From CAIKZZ01 sp035524595 (lineage in GTDB: Bacteria; Pseudomonadota; Gammaproteobacteria; Steroidobacterales; Steroidobacteraceae): a stretch of DNA of 25,149 bases. Every line of letters begins with the position of its first letter. Within the stretch, counting starts at the first letter, position 1. The translations under genes and the position numbers were made by a program. Shown in pieces: positions 14,060 through 24,992 of this stretch. The stretch is from contig DATKOP010000077.1 of assembly GCA_035524595.1 (NCBI GenBank), positions 1-25,149 of the forward strand, in the 5' to 3' direction. The notes beneath the pieces were generated by a model. It was not told where the DNA came from and did not search any database. It saw only the letters and a list, made by a program, of their open reading frames with translations.

Positions 14060-14925
14060 CAGCTGCCCGAGTCCTCGGCCCGCCGCACGTCGTGCGGCGC
14101 GAGCACCTTCAGGAGGTCGATCCGCCGCCGGTCGGCGCGCTGCACGCGGAACTCGTAGTCCTCGAGCCGCACCGAGTCGCCGCGCCGCGGCACGCGGCCG
14201 AAGCCGTGTGCGACCAGGCCGCCGATGGTGTCGAACTCCGCGTCGCTGAAGTGCGCGCCGAAGTAGTCGTTGAATTCGGCGATCCGGGTCAGCGCGCGGA
14301 CCGTGAACTGCCGCTCGCCGTCGCGGCGAATCGACTGGTCGTCGTCGACGTCGTACTCGTCGGCGATGTCGCCGACGATCTGCTCGATGACGTCCTCGAT
14401 GGTCACCAGCCCGGCGACGCCGCCGTACTCGTCGACCACGATCGCCATGTGATGGCGGTTCTTGCGGAACTCCTTCAGCAGCACGTTCAGGCGCTTGCTC
14501 TCCGGCACGACCACCGCCGGGCGGATCACCTCGCGGATGTCGAAGTCGCCGGCGGAGTTCTCGGCGTAGTAGCGCAGCAGGTCCTTGGCCAGCAGGATGC
14601 CGATGACCTGGTCGCGGTCCTCGCCGATCACCGGGAAGCGCGAGTGTCCCGACTCGACCACCACCGGCAGCAGCTCGGCGATGCCGGCGTCGCGGGCGAC
14701 CACCGTCATCTGCGAGCGCGGCACCATGATGTCGCGCACCTGCAGGTCGCCGACCGCGATCACCCCCTCGACCATCTCGAGCGCATCGGCGTCGAGCAGG
14801 CCGCGCTCGGTGGCCTCGCGCAGGTCCTCGAGCAGCGCCTCGCGGTTCTGCGGCTCGCCGGACATCTGCTGCTGCAGGCGCTTCAGCCAGCCGCGCCGCA
14901 GCCGGTTGATGGCGGTGTCAGACAT
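14059..14925 (-). CDS. corC: CBS-pair protein CorC/YbeX (HlyC/CorC family, soluble form)
   Basis: The 288-residue product has two CBS domains (about residues 65-190, beginning VRDIMVPRSQM and containing HMAIVVDEYGGVAGLVTIEDVIEQIVGDI) and a C-terminal CorC/HlyC domain (about 205-280, with GFGRVPRRGDSVRLEDYEFRV). It lacks the N-terminal membrane domain of larger relatives, as expected for YbeX. The family is linked to magnesium and cobalt efflux and, through its conserved neighbourhood with ybeY and ybeZ, to ribosome or RNA metabolism. ATG 14925 overlaps the end of ybeY by eight bases (ATGTCTGA). The exact biochemical role of YbeX is still debated. Confidence 0.95.
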   Translation of the reverse strand: MSDTAINRLRRGWLKRLQQQMSGEPQNREALLEDLREATERGLLDADALEMVEGVIAVGDLQVRDIMVPRSQMTVVARDAGIAELLPVVVESGHSRFPVIGEDRDQVIGILLAKDLLRYYAENSAGDFDIREVIRPAVVVPESKRLNVLLKEFRKNRHHMAIVVDEYGGVAGLVTIEDVIEQIVGDIADEYDVDDDQSIRRDGERQFTVRALTRIAEFNDYFGAHFSDAEFDTIGGLVAHGFGRVPRRGDSVRLEDYEFRVQRADRRRIDLLKVLAPHDVRRAEDSGS

Positions 14926-15394
14926 CGGCGCCCGGCCGGTACGGGTCCTGGAAGCCGAGCCGGGCGAGCAGCGCCTTCTCGCGCCGCTCCATGCGGCGCG
15001 CGTCGGCGTCGCCGGCATGGTCGTAGCCCTGCAGGTGCAGCACGCCGTGCACCACCATGTGCGCCCAGTGCGCGGCCAGGCTCTTGCGCTGCTCGCGCGC
15101 CTCGCGCGCGACGACCCGCGCGCAGATCGCGAGATCGCCGAGCGGCGCAGGCCCGCCGGCGGCGGGCGCCGGCGCGGCCGCGCCGGCCGGGAAGCTGAGC
15201 ACGTTGGTCGGGCGGCGCTTGCCGCGGTACGCCTGGTTCAGGCGCCGGCTCTCGGCCGGGGTCACGACCCGGATCGCGAGCCCGGCGCGCGCCGCGCGGC
15301 GCCCGCCGGCGGCGCGGGCCCACTCGGCCAGGCGCCGCGCCGACGGCGCCCACGGGTGGCGCGTGCCGTAGCTGACCTCGACCGCGAGGCTCAC
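14918..15394 (-). CDS. ybeY: Endoribonuclease YbeY (rRNA maturation factor)
   Basis: YbeY is a zinc endoribonuclease needed for 16S rRNA 3'-end maturation and ribosome quality control. The 158-residue protein contains the hallmark HGVLHLQGYDH, giving zinc ligands His116, His120 and His126, plus the upstream RGKRRPTNVLSFP motif (57-69). Between 70 and 85 there is a short Ala/Pro/Gly-rich insertion, probably a surface loop. GTG 15394 is the best start because it overlaps the phoH stop as GTGA, and no in-frame ATG gives a full domain. Confidence 0.96.
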   Translation of the reverse strand: MSLAVEVSYGTRHPWAPSARRLAEWARAAGGRRAARAGLAIRVVTPAESRRLNQAYRGKRRPTNVLSFPAGAAAPAPAAGGPAPLGDLAICARVVAREAREQRKSLAAHWAHMVVHGVLHLQGYDHAGDADARRMERREKALLARLGFQDPYRPGADV

Positions 15395-16368
15395 GGGCCG
15401 TCCCCGGCCCGCTCGTAGGCCTGCACGATCCGCTGCACGAGCGGGTGGCGCACGACGTCCTGCGAGCTGAAGAACGTGAACGCGACGCCGCTGACGCCCT
15501 CGAGCACCGTGACCACGTGCCGCAGCCCCGAGACGCGGCTCGACGGCAGGTCGGTCTGGGTCACGTCGCCGGTGACGACGGCCCGCGAGCCGAAGCCGAT
15601 CCGCGTCAGGAACATCTTCATCTGCTCGATCGTGGTGTTCTGCGCCTCGTCGAGGATGATGAATGCGTCGTTCAGCGTCCGGCCGCGCATGAAGGCGAGC
15701 GGAGCGATCTCGATGACGTTGCGCTCGATCAGGCGCATCACGCGGTCGAAGCCGAGCATCTCGTAGAGCGCGTCGTACATCGGCCGCAGGTACGGGTCCA
15801 CCTTCTGGGTCAGGTCGCCCGGCAGGAAGCCGAGCCGCTCGCCGGCCTCGACCGCGGGCCGCACCAGCACGATGCGCCGCACGCGGTCCGCCTGCAGCGC
15901 CTCGACGGCGCAGGCCACCGCGAGGTAGGTCTTGCCGGTGCCCGCCGGCCCCACGCCGAAGGTGAGGTCCGCCTCGCGGATCTGCGCGAGGTACTGCACC
16001 TGGTTGGCGCCGCGGCCACGGATCAGGCCGCGGTGCGTGTGCACGTGCACCTCGTCGGCGGCCACCGGGCCGGGCGGGCCGGCGAGCGGCGGCGCGCCCG
16101 CCGTCATGCCGGCCTCCTGGATCGCGAGGTGCACGTCGCGCGCGGCGATGCCCTGCGCGGCGCGGGCGTACAGCTGCTCGATCACCTGCGCGGCGTCCTC
16201 GGCGCGCGCGCCGCTGAGGCGGAAGCGGTTGCCGCGCCGGTTGACGCTGACGCCGAGGCGCGACTCCACCTGGCGCAGGTGCTCGTCGAGCGGCCCGCAC
16301 AGCGCCGCCAGCCGCTCGTTGTCCGCCGGATCGAGCACCAGGTCGCGGACCGGGCCGGGAGTACTCAA
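15391..16368 (-). CDS. ybeZ: PhoH-like ATPase YbeZ
   Basis: YbeZ is a PhoH-family P-loop NTPase that works with YbeY in RNA processing. Residues 1-80 form a KH-like N-terminal region (LDPADNERLAALCGPLDEHLRQVE). The ATPase core follows, with Walker A GPAGTGKTYLAVA (140-152) and Walker B FIILDEAQN (236-244). The VSGLRHVVTVLEGVSGVAF stretch and the C-terminal DVVRHPLVQRIVQAYE are typical. Start choice: there is no sensible ATG; TTG 16368 overlaps the miaB stop as TTGA and gives 325 residues, close to the family length. A longer frame to 16515 would run deep into miaB and encode an Arg-rich tail, so it was rejected. Confidence 0.94.
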   Translation of the reverse strand: MSTPGPVRDLVLDPADNERLAALCGPLDEHLRQVESRLGVSVNRRGNRFRLSGARAEDAAQVIEQLYARAAQGIAARDVHLAIQEAGMTAGAPPLAGPPGPVAADEVHVHTHRGLIRGRGANQVQYLAQIREADLTFGVGPAGTGKTYLAVACAVEALQADRVRRIVLVRPAVEAGERLGFLPGDLTQKVDPYLRPMYDALYEMLGFDRVMRLIERNVIEIAPLAFMRGRTLNDAFIILDEAQNTTIEQMKMFLTRIGFGSRAVVTGDVTQTDLPSSRVSGLRHVVTVLEGVSGVAFTFFSSQDVVRHPLVQRIVQAYERAGDGP

Positions 16369-17729
16369 GCGGCGCGACCGGCGCTGGGCCGCGTCTCGGG
16401 CCCGGCCTCCGCCAGCCGGCCGCGCAGCGAGTTCGGCATCGCCTCGGTGATCGTGAGCTCGGCGAAGCCGCCGATCAGCGCCGCCGGCCCGTCGAAGTTG
16501 ACCCAGCGGTTGCACTCGGTGCGGCCGGCGAGCTGGCGGCCGTCGCGGCGCGACGGCCGCTCGACCAGCACGCGCTGCAGGCTGCCGACCAGCGCGCGGC
16601 TGCGCTCGGCGGCGAGCGCGTTCAGGCGCTGCTGCAGGACCTCGAGGCGGCGCTCCTTCACGTCGTCGGCGACCTCGTCCGGCAGGCCCGCGGCGGGCGT
16701 GCCGGGACGGCGGCTGTAGATGAAGCTGAAGGACTGGTCGAAGCCGACGGCGGCGATCAGGTCGAGCGTCGCCTCGAAGTCGCGGTCCGTCTCGCCGGGA
16801 AAGCCGACGATGAAGTCCGAGCTCACCGGGATGCCCGGACGGGCCGCGCGCAGCCGGCGGATCTTCTGCTTGTACTCGAGCGCCGTGTAGCCGCGCTTCA
16901 TCGCCGCCAGCACCCGGTCGGAGCCAGACTGCACCGGCAGGTGCAGGTGGTTGACGAGCTTGGGGACGCGCGCATAGGCCTCGATCAGCCGGTCGCCGAA
17001 CTCGAGCGGGTGGGAGGTCGTGAAGCGGATCCGCTCGATGCCGTCGATCGTGGCGACGTGCTCGAGCAGCAGCGCGAGGTCCGCGGTGTCGCCGTCGGCG
17101 AGCGCGCCGTCGTAGGCGTTGACGTTCTGGCCGAGCAGGGTCACCTCGCGCACGCCCTGCAGGGCGAGCCCGCGCACCTCGTCGAGCACCTGCGCGAAGG
17201 GGCGGCTGATCTCCTCGCCGCGCGTGTAGGGCACGACGCAGAAGGTGCAGTACTTGCTGCAGCCCTCCATGATCGAGACGAAGGCCGTGGCGCTCGAGGC
17301 CTCCGGCCGCGGCAGCGCATCGAACTTCTCGTTCTCCGGGAAGCTGACGTCCACCTGCGGCCGCCCGCTCGCGCGCACGGCCGCCAGCAGCTCGGGCAGC
17401 CGGTGCAGCGTCTGCGGCCCGAACACGACGTCGACGAACGGCGCGCGCGCGAGGATGCCCTCGCCCTCCTGGCTCGCGACGCAGCCGCCGACGCCGATCA
17501 GGGTCGCCGGCCGGGCGCGCTTGAGGTCGGCGTACACGCCGAGGTGCGAGTAGACCTTGTCCTCGGCCTTCTCGCGGATCGAGCAGGTGTTGAGCAGCAC
17601 GACGTCCGCGCGGGCCGGATCGTCGGTGAGCTCGAGGCCCTCAGCCGCCCGCAGCACGTCCGCCATGCGGGCGGAGTCGTACTCGTTCATCTGGCAGCCG
17701 AAGGTCTTGAGGTAGAGGTAGCCGGGCAT
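16365..17729 (-). CDS. miaB: tRNA-2-methylthio-N6-dimethylallyladenosine synthase MiaB
   Basis: MiaB adds a methylthio group to i6A37 in tRNAs that read codons starting with U. The 454-residue protein has the three domains of the family: UPF0004 with cluster ligands Cys12 (KTFGCQMNEYDS), Cys49 (LLNTCSIREKAEDK) and Cys83 (GVGGCVASQEG); radical SAM with CSKYCTFC (Cys157, Cys161, Cys164); and a C-terminal TRAM domain from about 375. The start was set at ATG 17729 (MPGYLYLKTFGCQ) and not the ORF's 16-residue-longer Arg-rich extension, because the methylthiotransferase fold begins there. It is the first gene of the miaB-ybeZ-ybeY-corC-lnt chain. Confidence 0.97.
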   Translation of the reverse strand: MPGYLYLKTFGCQMNEYDSARMADVLRAAEGLELTDDPARADVVLLNTCSIREKAEDKVYSHLGVYADLKRARPATLIGVGGCVASQEGEGILARAPFVDVVFGPQTLHRLPELLAAVRASGRPQVDVSFPENEKFDALPRPEASSATAFVSIMEGCSKYCTFCVVPYTRGEEISRPFAQVLDEVRGLALQGVREVTLLGQNVNAYDGALADGDTADLALLLEHVATIDGIERIRFTTSHPLEFGDRLIEAYARVPKLVNHLHLPVQSGSDRVLAAMKRGYTALEYKQKIRRLRAARPGIPVSSDFIVGFPGETDRDFEATLDLIAAVGFDQSFSFIYSRRPGTPAAGLPDEVADDVKERRLEVLQQRLNALAAERSRALVGSLQRVLVERPSRRDGRQLAGRTECNRWVNFDGPAALIGGFAELTITEAMPNSLRGRLAEAGPETRPSAGRAA

Positions 17730-17850
17730 GGGCGGGCGCGACGCGGAGGCGCAAGCGTACCGCGTCCGACCCCGCACATAAAGGCGCCAGCCGGACGCGG
17801 CCTTGCTTTAGTCCTTTTACTTCAATTACTTAGCTGAGACCGCGCGACGG
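17730..17850 (-). promoter_or_regulatory. ssb-miaB intergenic region with inverted repeat and AT-rich patch
   Basis: This 121-base gap should carry the end of the ssb transcript and the miaB promoter. It contains a perfect 9-bp inverted repeat CCGCGTCCG / CGGACGCGG (17760-17768 and 17792-17800, 23-base spacer) and, next to it, an AT-rich patch at about 17803-17832 that stands out sharply in this genome. On the minus strand the patch has two AAGTAA units 11 bases apart. I could not place a convincing -10/-35 pair. Confidence 0.4.
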
Positions 17851-18312
17851 CTAGAACGGAATGTCGTCGTCGAAGGCCTCGTCCTTGCCACCGGCGGTGG
17901 CCGGCGCCTGCGAGAACTCGTCCGCCGGGGCCGCCTCGCGCCGCGGCGCCCCGCCCGAGCCGCCGCCGGCCCCGCCGCGACCGCCGAGCATCTGCATCTC
18001 GTTGGCCACGATCTCGGTCGTGTAGCGGTCGTTGCCGCTCTTGTCCTGCCACTTGCGGGTGCGCAGGCGACCCTCGACGTACACCTGCGAGCCCTTGCGC
18101 AGGTACTCGGCGGCGATCTCGGCGAGGCGGTCGAAGAACACGACGTTGTGCCACTCCGTCTGCTCCTTCTGCTCGCCGCTCTGCTTGTCGCGCCAGCTGT
18201 CGGTGGTCGCGATCCGCACGTTGGTGACGGCCTTGCCGCTCGGCATGGCCCGCGTCTCCGGGTCCTGTCCGAGATTGCCGACCAGAATGACCTTGTTGAT
18301 GCCGCGCGCCAT
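17851..18312 (-). CDS. ssb: Single-stranded DNA-binding protein SSB
   Basis: SSB coats single-stranded DNA in replication, repair and recombination and recruits partner proteins. The 153-residue protein has an N-terminal OB-fold (MARGINKVILVGNLGQDPE at the start, then TEWHNVVFFDRLAEIAAEYLRKGSQVYVEGRL), a Gly-rich flexible linker (about 110-125) and the acidic partner-binding tip DDDIPF at the C-terminus. ATG 18312 has AGGAG eight bases upstream. It lies downstream of the MFS gene, and uvrA is divergent on the far side, a known proteobacterial arrangement. A weak -10 candidate TACACT lies at 18381-18376 on the minus strand, so ssb may have its own promoter. Confidence 0.97.
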   Translation of the reverse strand: MARGINKVILVGNLGQDPETRAMPSGKAVTNVRIATTDSWRDKQSGEQKEQTEWHNVVFFDRLAEIAAEYLRKGSQVYVEGRLRTRKWQDKSGNDRYTTEIVANEMQMLGGRGGAGGGSGGAPRREAAPADEFSQAPATAGGKDEAFDDDIPF

Positions 18313-18414
18313 GTCGTCGACTCCTGTGGCTTGCCGGTCCGGGCCGGCGGTGGCCCGGTGCTGAGTGAGGCCGAGAGTGTACGCCGCCCGCCGGCCGGCG
18401 CACGCCGAGAATCG

Positions 18415-18441
18415 GCCCGGTCCGTCGCGTAACGGCCGGGC
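18415..18441 (-). terminator. Hairpin between MFS gene and ssb
   Basis: Two bases past the MFS stop, GCCCGG-CCGT pairs with ACGG-CCGGGC around a six-base loop, with a single bulged base in the second arm. The ten-pair stem is strong, but only CGATTCTC follows on the minus strand, so termination may be partial. Confidence 0.4.
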
Positions 18442-18443
18442 GT

Positions 18444-19652
18444 TCAGTCGCGGCCGGGACGCGCCAGGAGCAGCCAGGCGAGCGCCACGAGCGAGGCCCC
18501 GCCGAACACCCCGACCAGCCCCATCGGGCTGCCGTAGAGCGCCCCGGCGGCCATGGCGCCGGCGAAGGCCCCGAGGAACTGGGCGGTCGCGAACACCCCG
18601 AGCGCGGCGCCGCGCAGCGCCGGCGGCGCCACCTGCGACAGCCTGGCCGGCAGGCGGGCCTCGAGGTAGTTGAAGGCCGCGAAGAAGATCACGAGCGCCG
18701 TCCACAGCCCGACCGGGCTGCCGTAACCGAAGGCCAGCCAGCCGAGCGCGATCATCAGGAACGCGACGCCGAAGCGCAGCACCTCGCCGGGCCGCGGCGC
18801 GCGCTCGGTCAGCAGCACGAAACCGACCGTCGGCGGCAGCGAGGCCGCGAATACGCCGAGGTACGTCTTCCAGTGGTCGTGGACGGCGACGTGCAGCACG
18901 TCCGTCAGCGCGAGCGGCACGCCGTAGAACGTGGCCCGCAGCACGAAGTTGAGCGCGAACATGCCGAGGTAGTACGGCACGAGCGCGGCCGTGAACGACT
19001 CGGTGAGCGGCGGCCGGTCGGCCGGCACCGCGACCGGCGGCGGCGGCGGCACGACGGCGTACAAGAGCACGATGCACAGGCCCGCCAGGCCCGCCAGGAT
19101 CCAGAAGATGCCGGGCACGCCGATCAGCGGCTCGAGGATCGGTGCCGCGACCAGCGACAGCACGAACGAGCCGCCGATGCCGATGCCGATCACGGCCATC
19201 GCGCGGGTGCGGACCTCGCTGCGGGTCAGGTCCGCGAGCAGCGCGGTCACGGGGCCCGAGATGGCGCCGGCGCCCTGCACGAGGCCCGCGGCGATCAGCC
19301 CCCAGATGCTGGTGGCGAGCGCGCCGATCACCGAGCCCGCCACGTACAGCACGAGACCGGCCAGGATCACCGGGCGGCGCCCGAGGCGGTCGGACAGGGT
19401 CCCGAAGGGGATCTGCAGGCAGGCCTGGGTCAGCGCGTAGGCCCCGAAGGCGAGCCCGAGCAGCAGCGGCGTGGCACCCGGCAGGCGCCGCGCATAGAGC
19501 GCAAGCACCGGAAGCAGCAGGAAAAGACCCAGCATGCGGGCCGCATAGATGGCCGTCAGGGCGCCGAGCGAGCGGCGCTCCGCCGGCAGCATGCGCAGGG
19601 GGGCGGTCGGGGCCCCGGGGGCGGATCCGGGCCCGGTCGAAGGGGAGTCCAC
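18444..19652 (-). CDS. MFS transporter
   Basis: The 402-residue protein is highly hydrophobic and consistent with 12 membrane helices in two bundles, separated by a loop near 205-225 containing a PPPPP run. The major facilitator motif A is clear between helices 2 and 3: GTLSDRLGRRP (84-94). Overall it looks like a YajR-type drug/proton antiporter, the sort commonly found between uvrA and ssb in gamma- and betaproteobacteria. The substrate is unknown. The start is GTG 19652; the internal ATG at residue 21 (MLPAERRSLGALT) is an alternative and would remove a Ser/Pro/Gly-rich tail. Its upstream region is shared with divergent uvrA. Confidence 0.93.
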   Translation of the reverse strand: MDSPSTGPGSAPGAPTAPLRMLPAERRSLGALTAIYAARMLGLFLLLPVLALYARRLPGATPLLLGLAFGAYALTQACLQIPFGTLSDRLGRRPVILAGLVLYVAGSVIGALATSIWGLIAAGLVQGAGAISGPVTALLADLTRSEVRTRAMAVIGIGIGGSFVLSLVAAPILEPLIGVPGIFWILAGLAGLCIVLLYAVVPPPPPVAVPADRPPLTESFTAALVPYYLGMFALNFVLRATFYGVPLALTDVLHVAVHDHWKTYLGVFAASLPPTVGFVLLTERAPRPGEVLRFGVAFLMIALGWLAFGYGSPVGLWTALVIFFAAFNYLEARLPARLSQVAPPALRGAALGVFATAQFLGAFAGAMAAGALYGSPMGLVGVFGGASLVALAWLLLARPGRD

Positions 19653-19661
19653 GCGGGTGTC

Positions 19662-19691
19662 TTACCTGAAGGGGAACGCGCCTTGTATTCT
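19662..19691 (+). promoter_or_regulatory. uvrA promoter candidate
   Basis: In the 70-base gap between the divergent MFS and uvrA genes, TTACCT (19662-19667) and TATTCT (19686-19691) are 18 bases apart and 31 bases before the uvrA ATG. The -10 match is fair and the -35 weak. Just downstream is a 10-bp palindrome GCGAATTCGC (19693-19702) and a partial repeat CGAATT. I looked for an E. coli-type LexA box (CTG-N10-CAG) here and found none. Confidence 0.4.
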
Positions 19692-19722
19692 AGCGAATTC
19701 GCCCGAATTTCCCGGACTCACG

Positions 19723-22571
<2,849 letters not shown>

Positions 22572-22575
<4 letters not shown>

Positions 22576-23999
22576 CGGCGCGGCGCCGCGCCGCGCGGCG
22601 GCGCCGGCCACTCGCGGCTGCACTCGACGCGCGTGCCCTGCGGGGCGAGCGCGCTGACCACGAGCCGGGCGCCGACCAGCTCGGCGCGCGCGCGCATGAT
22701 CCGCAGCCCCAGCCCGCCGAGCGCGTCGGCGCCGGGCGGCAGGCCGCAGCCGTCGTCCTCGACCGCGAGCCTGACGCCGGTGGCCGAGTGCTCGAGCCGC
22801 AGCACGAGGCGCCGCGCGCCGCTGTGGCGCAGCGCGTTCGTGACCGCCTCCTGGGCGATCCGGTACAGGTTGTCGCCGAGCAGCGGCTCGAGCTCGGGGC
22901 CGCCGCCGCGCGGCTGGTAGCTGATCTCGAGCCCGCCCTGCCGCCGCACCCGACCGACGAGCTCCTGCAGCGCCTCGGCGAGGCCGCCGTGCTCGCCGCC
23001 GACCGGCGACACGCCGCGCGCCACCGTACGGCTGGTCGCGATCGCGCCGTTGGCGTACTCGAGCACCTCCTCGAGCGCAGCCTCGAGCGCCGGCGCCTCG
23101 CTCGCGGCGCGCAGGCACAGCGTCTTCAACAGCAGCGCGATCCCGGTCAGCTCCTGGCCGAGGCCGTCGTGCAGGTCGTGGCCGAAGCGCCGCTGCTCGG
23201 CGGTCACGGCATCGAGCAGGTCGCGCTCGCGGTTGCGGCGCTCCGAGACGTCGAGGATCACCGCCGCGATGCCGACCACCGCGCCACCCTCGATCAGCGG
23301 GTTGGCCCAGGCGGCGATCGCGCGGCCGTCCTTCAGCAGCATCGTGTGCATCTGCGGCCGCCCCGAGCGCACGATCTCGCGGCGGACCGCGTCGATGCGC
23401 GCGGCCTCCTCCGGATCGCTGGCCAGCAGCGTCACCGGCTGGCCGCGCGCCGCCGCCGGCTCGATGCCGCGCGCCGCCAGCGGCCGGTTCAGGAACTCGA
23501 TCCTGCCGTCCGCGTCGGTGAGCACCATCCAGATCGGCGCAGCCGCGGCCAGCGCCTCGAGGCTGCGCCGGCTGTGCTCGAGCGCCGCCTCGACGCGCCG
23601 GCGCTCGTCGACGTCGACGCAGATCCCGAGCAGGCGGCGCGGCCGCCCGCCCGGTCCGCCGCGGATCACGTAGCCGCGGTTGCGTATCCAGCGCCACGCG
23701 CCGCTGCGGGTGCGGATCCGGTACTCGGACTCGTAGCGGTCGCGGCGCCCGGCGATGTGCTCGTCGTACTCGTGCCGGGCCCGGGCGCGGTCGTCGGGGT
23801 GGACGCGCTCGCGCCAGCGGACGCCGTGCTGCTCGCCCTCGCAGGGATCGATGTCGTAGTGGCCGCACCAGTCGTTGAGCCAGCGGACGGAGTCGCGGTC
23901 GAGGTCCCACTCGTACAGGCCGAGATCGGCGGCCCACGCCGCCGACGCGAGCAGGCGCTCGTCGTCTGGTCGCTGCGTGGGTCGCGACGTCGCGCTCAT
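22572..23999 (-). CDS. Soluble PAS-PAS sensor histidine kinase (NarL-partner, HisKA_3 type)
   Basis: This is a 475-residue cytosolic kinase with no membrane segments. Residues about 18-135 form a PAS domain of the PAS_3 type (ERVHPDDRARARHEYDEH, then YRIRTRSGAWRWIRNRGYVI), and about 145-255 form a second PAS (VLTDADGRIEFLNRPL). The dimerisation/phosphoacceptor segment is EQRRFGHDLHDGLGQELTG, with His277 the likely phosphorylated residue. The HATPase domain shows the N box NLYRIAQEAVTNALRHSG (377-394) and G boxes VEDDGCGL and GGLGLRIMRARAELVG. Such kinases usually signal to a LuxR/NarL-type response regulator, which is not in the window. ATG 23999 has AGGGGA six bases upstream. It converges on uvrA, sharing CTAG for both stops, and follows the HDOD gene by 91 bases; that gap contains a 12-bp palindrome (24015-24026). 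Confidence 0.93.
22575..22594. terminator. 20-bp GC palindrome at the uvrA/kinase 3' junction
   Basis: A perfect palindrome begins at the last base of the uvrA stop codon and extends into the last codons of the kinase gene on the other strand. It could fold into a hairpin in both transcripts. There is no T-run, so bidirectional termination is only an inference. Confidence 0.4.
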
Positions 24000-24090
24000 T
24001 GAGCATCCCCTGCCGGCCGCGCGGCCGATCGTGGCACCTTAGAGGCCAGCCGGGACGCGCACAAGCCCCGGCTTCCCGCTACGTCGCCGC

Positions 24091-24981
24091 TCAGTTGCCT
24101 AGCGCCTGGCGCAACGCCTCGATCTCGTCGCGCGACTCGGCCAGGATCTTCGCCGAGTTGCGCTCGTCGAGGCCGAGCATCCGGAAGCTGCGCACGCCCG
24201 ACATGTTGAGCACCAGGTCCTCCGGCAGGTCGATGTACGCCGCCATCATGTTGGCGCAGACCAGGATGTCGGCGATGTCGGCCGGACCCTCGTGCTCGCG
24301 GCCGATGTCGTCCTGCTCGGCCACCGCGAGCACCAGCTGCTCGTTCAGCTCCCAGTTCTCGAGGATCGCCTTGGCGACGTTCGCGTGCCAGTTGCGCATG
24401 ATCTCGTCGAGCGCCGCCGCGTCGCCGAGCAGCGCCGGGAAGCGGGGCGTGCGCGTCAGGATGTAGAGGCGCCCGACCCCGTGCAGCAGGCCGGCGAGGA
24501 AGGCCTCGTCGGCGTTGCGGCTGGTGTGGTTCTTGGCGAGCACGTAGCAGAACGCCGCGACGTAGGTGCTGGTGCGCCACAGCTCGTCGAGCGGCTTCTC
24601 CAGGCCCTTCAGGCCGGCGCTCGCGCGGATCTGCGCCATCGCGAACGAGATCGCCGCGCTGCGCACCATGTTGTAGCCCATGCGCGCGATCGCGGTGCGC
24701 AGCTCGGTCACCTGGCGGCCGCTGCGGTTGAGCGCCGCGGAATTCGACATCTTGAGGAGTCGCGCCGCCAGGGCCGGCTCGGAGCCGACGATGCGCACCA
24801 CCTGGTCGACGGTGGTCTTGTCGTCGCCGAGCGCGCGGCGCACGCGGATCGCGACGTCCGGGAAGGACGGCAGGTCGATCTTGCCGCTCGACAGCTCGCC
24901 GGCGAGGGTGCTGACGAAGGCGAATGCCTGCGCATGCTGCGCGGCCGGGGCGTTCTTGGTGGCGTCTGGGCTCGCGGGCAT
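24091..24981 (-). CDS. HDOD domain signalling protein
   Basis: HDOD proteins are HD-related, usually non-catalytic, helical modules tied to signalling and second-messenger responses. The 296-residue product is mostly a single HDOD domain (about 28-235): LPSFPDVAIRVRRAL, LAARLLKMSNSAALNR, ELRTAIARMGYNMVRSAAISFAM, then FLAGLLHGVGRLYIL. At the HD position (167-168) the Asp is Gly, so phosphohydrolase activity is unlikely. ATG 24981 has GAGGAG seven bases upstream and lies 11 bases after the previous gene, so the two are probably co-transcribed. It precedes the PAS-PAS kinase gene. Confidence 0.92.
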   Translation of the reverse strand: MPASPDATKNAPAAQHAQAFAFVSTLAGELSSGKIDLPSFPDVAIRVRRALGDDKTTVDQVVRIVGSEPALAARLLKMSNSAALNRSGRQVTELRTAIARMGYNMVRSAAISFAMAQIRASAGLKGLEKPLDELWRTSTYVAAFCYVLAKNHTSRNADEAFLAGLLHGVGRLYILTRTPRFPALLGDAAALDEIMRNWHANVAKAILENWELNEQLVLAVAEQDDIGREHEGPADIADILVCANMMAAYIDLPEDLVLNMSGVRSFRMLGLDERNSAKILAESRDEIEALRQALGN

Positions 24982-24992
24982 GGCGGCGCTCC

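Noticed and set aside
12302..14158. 618-codon plus-strand frame opposite lnt
   Set aside because: Arg/Glu/Gln-rich shadow; lnt on the minus strand has membrane helices and the Glu-Lys-Cys triad.
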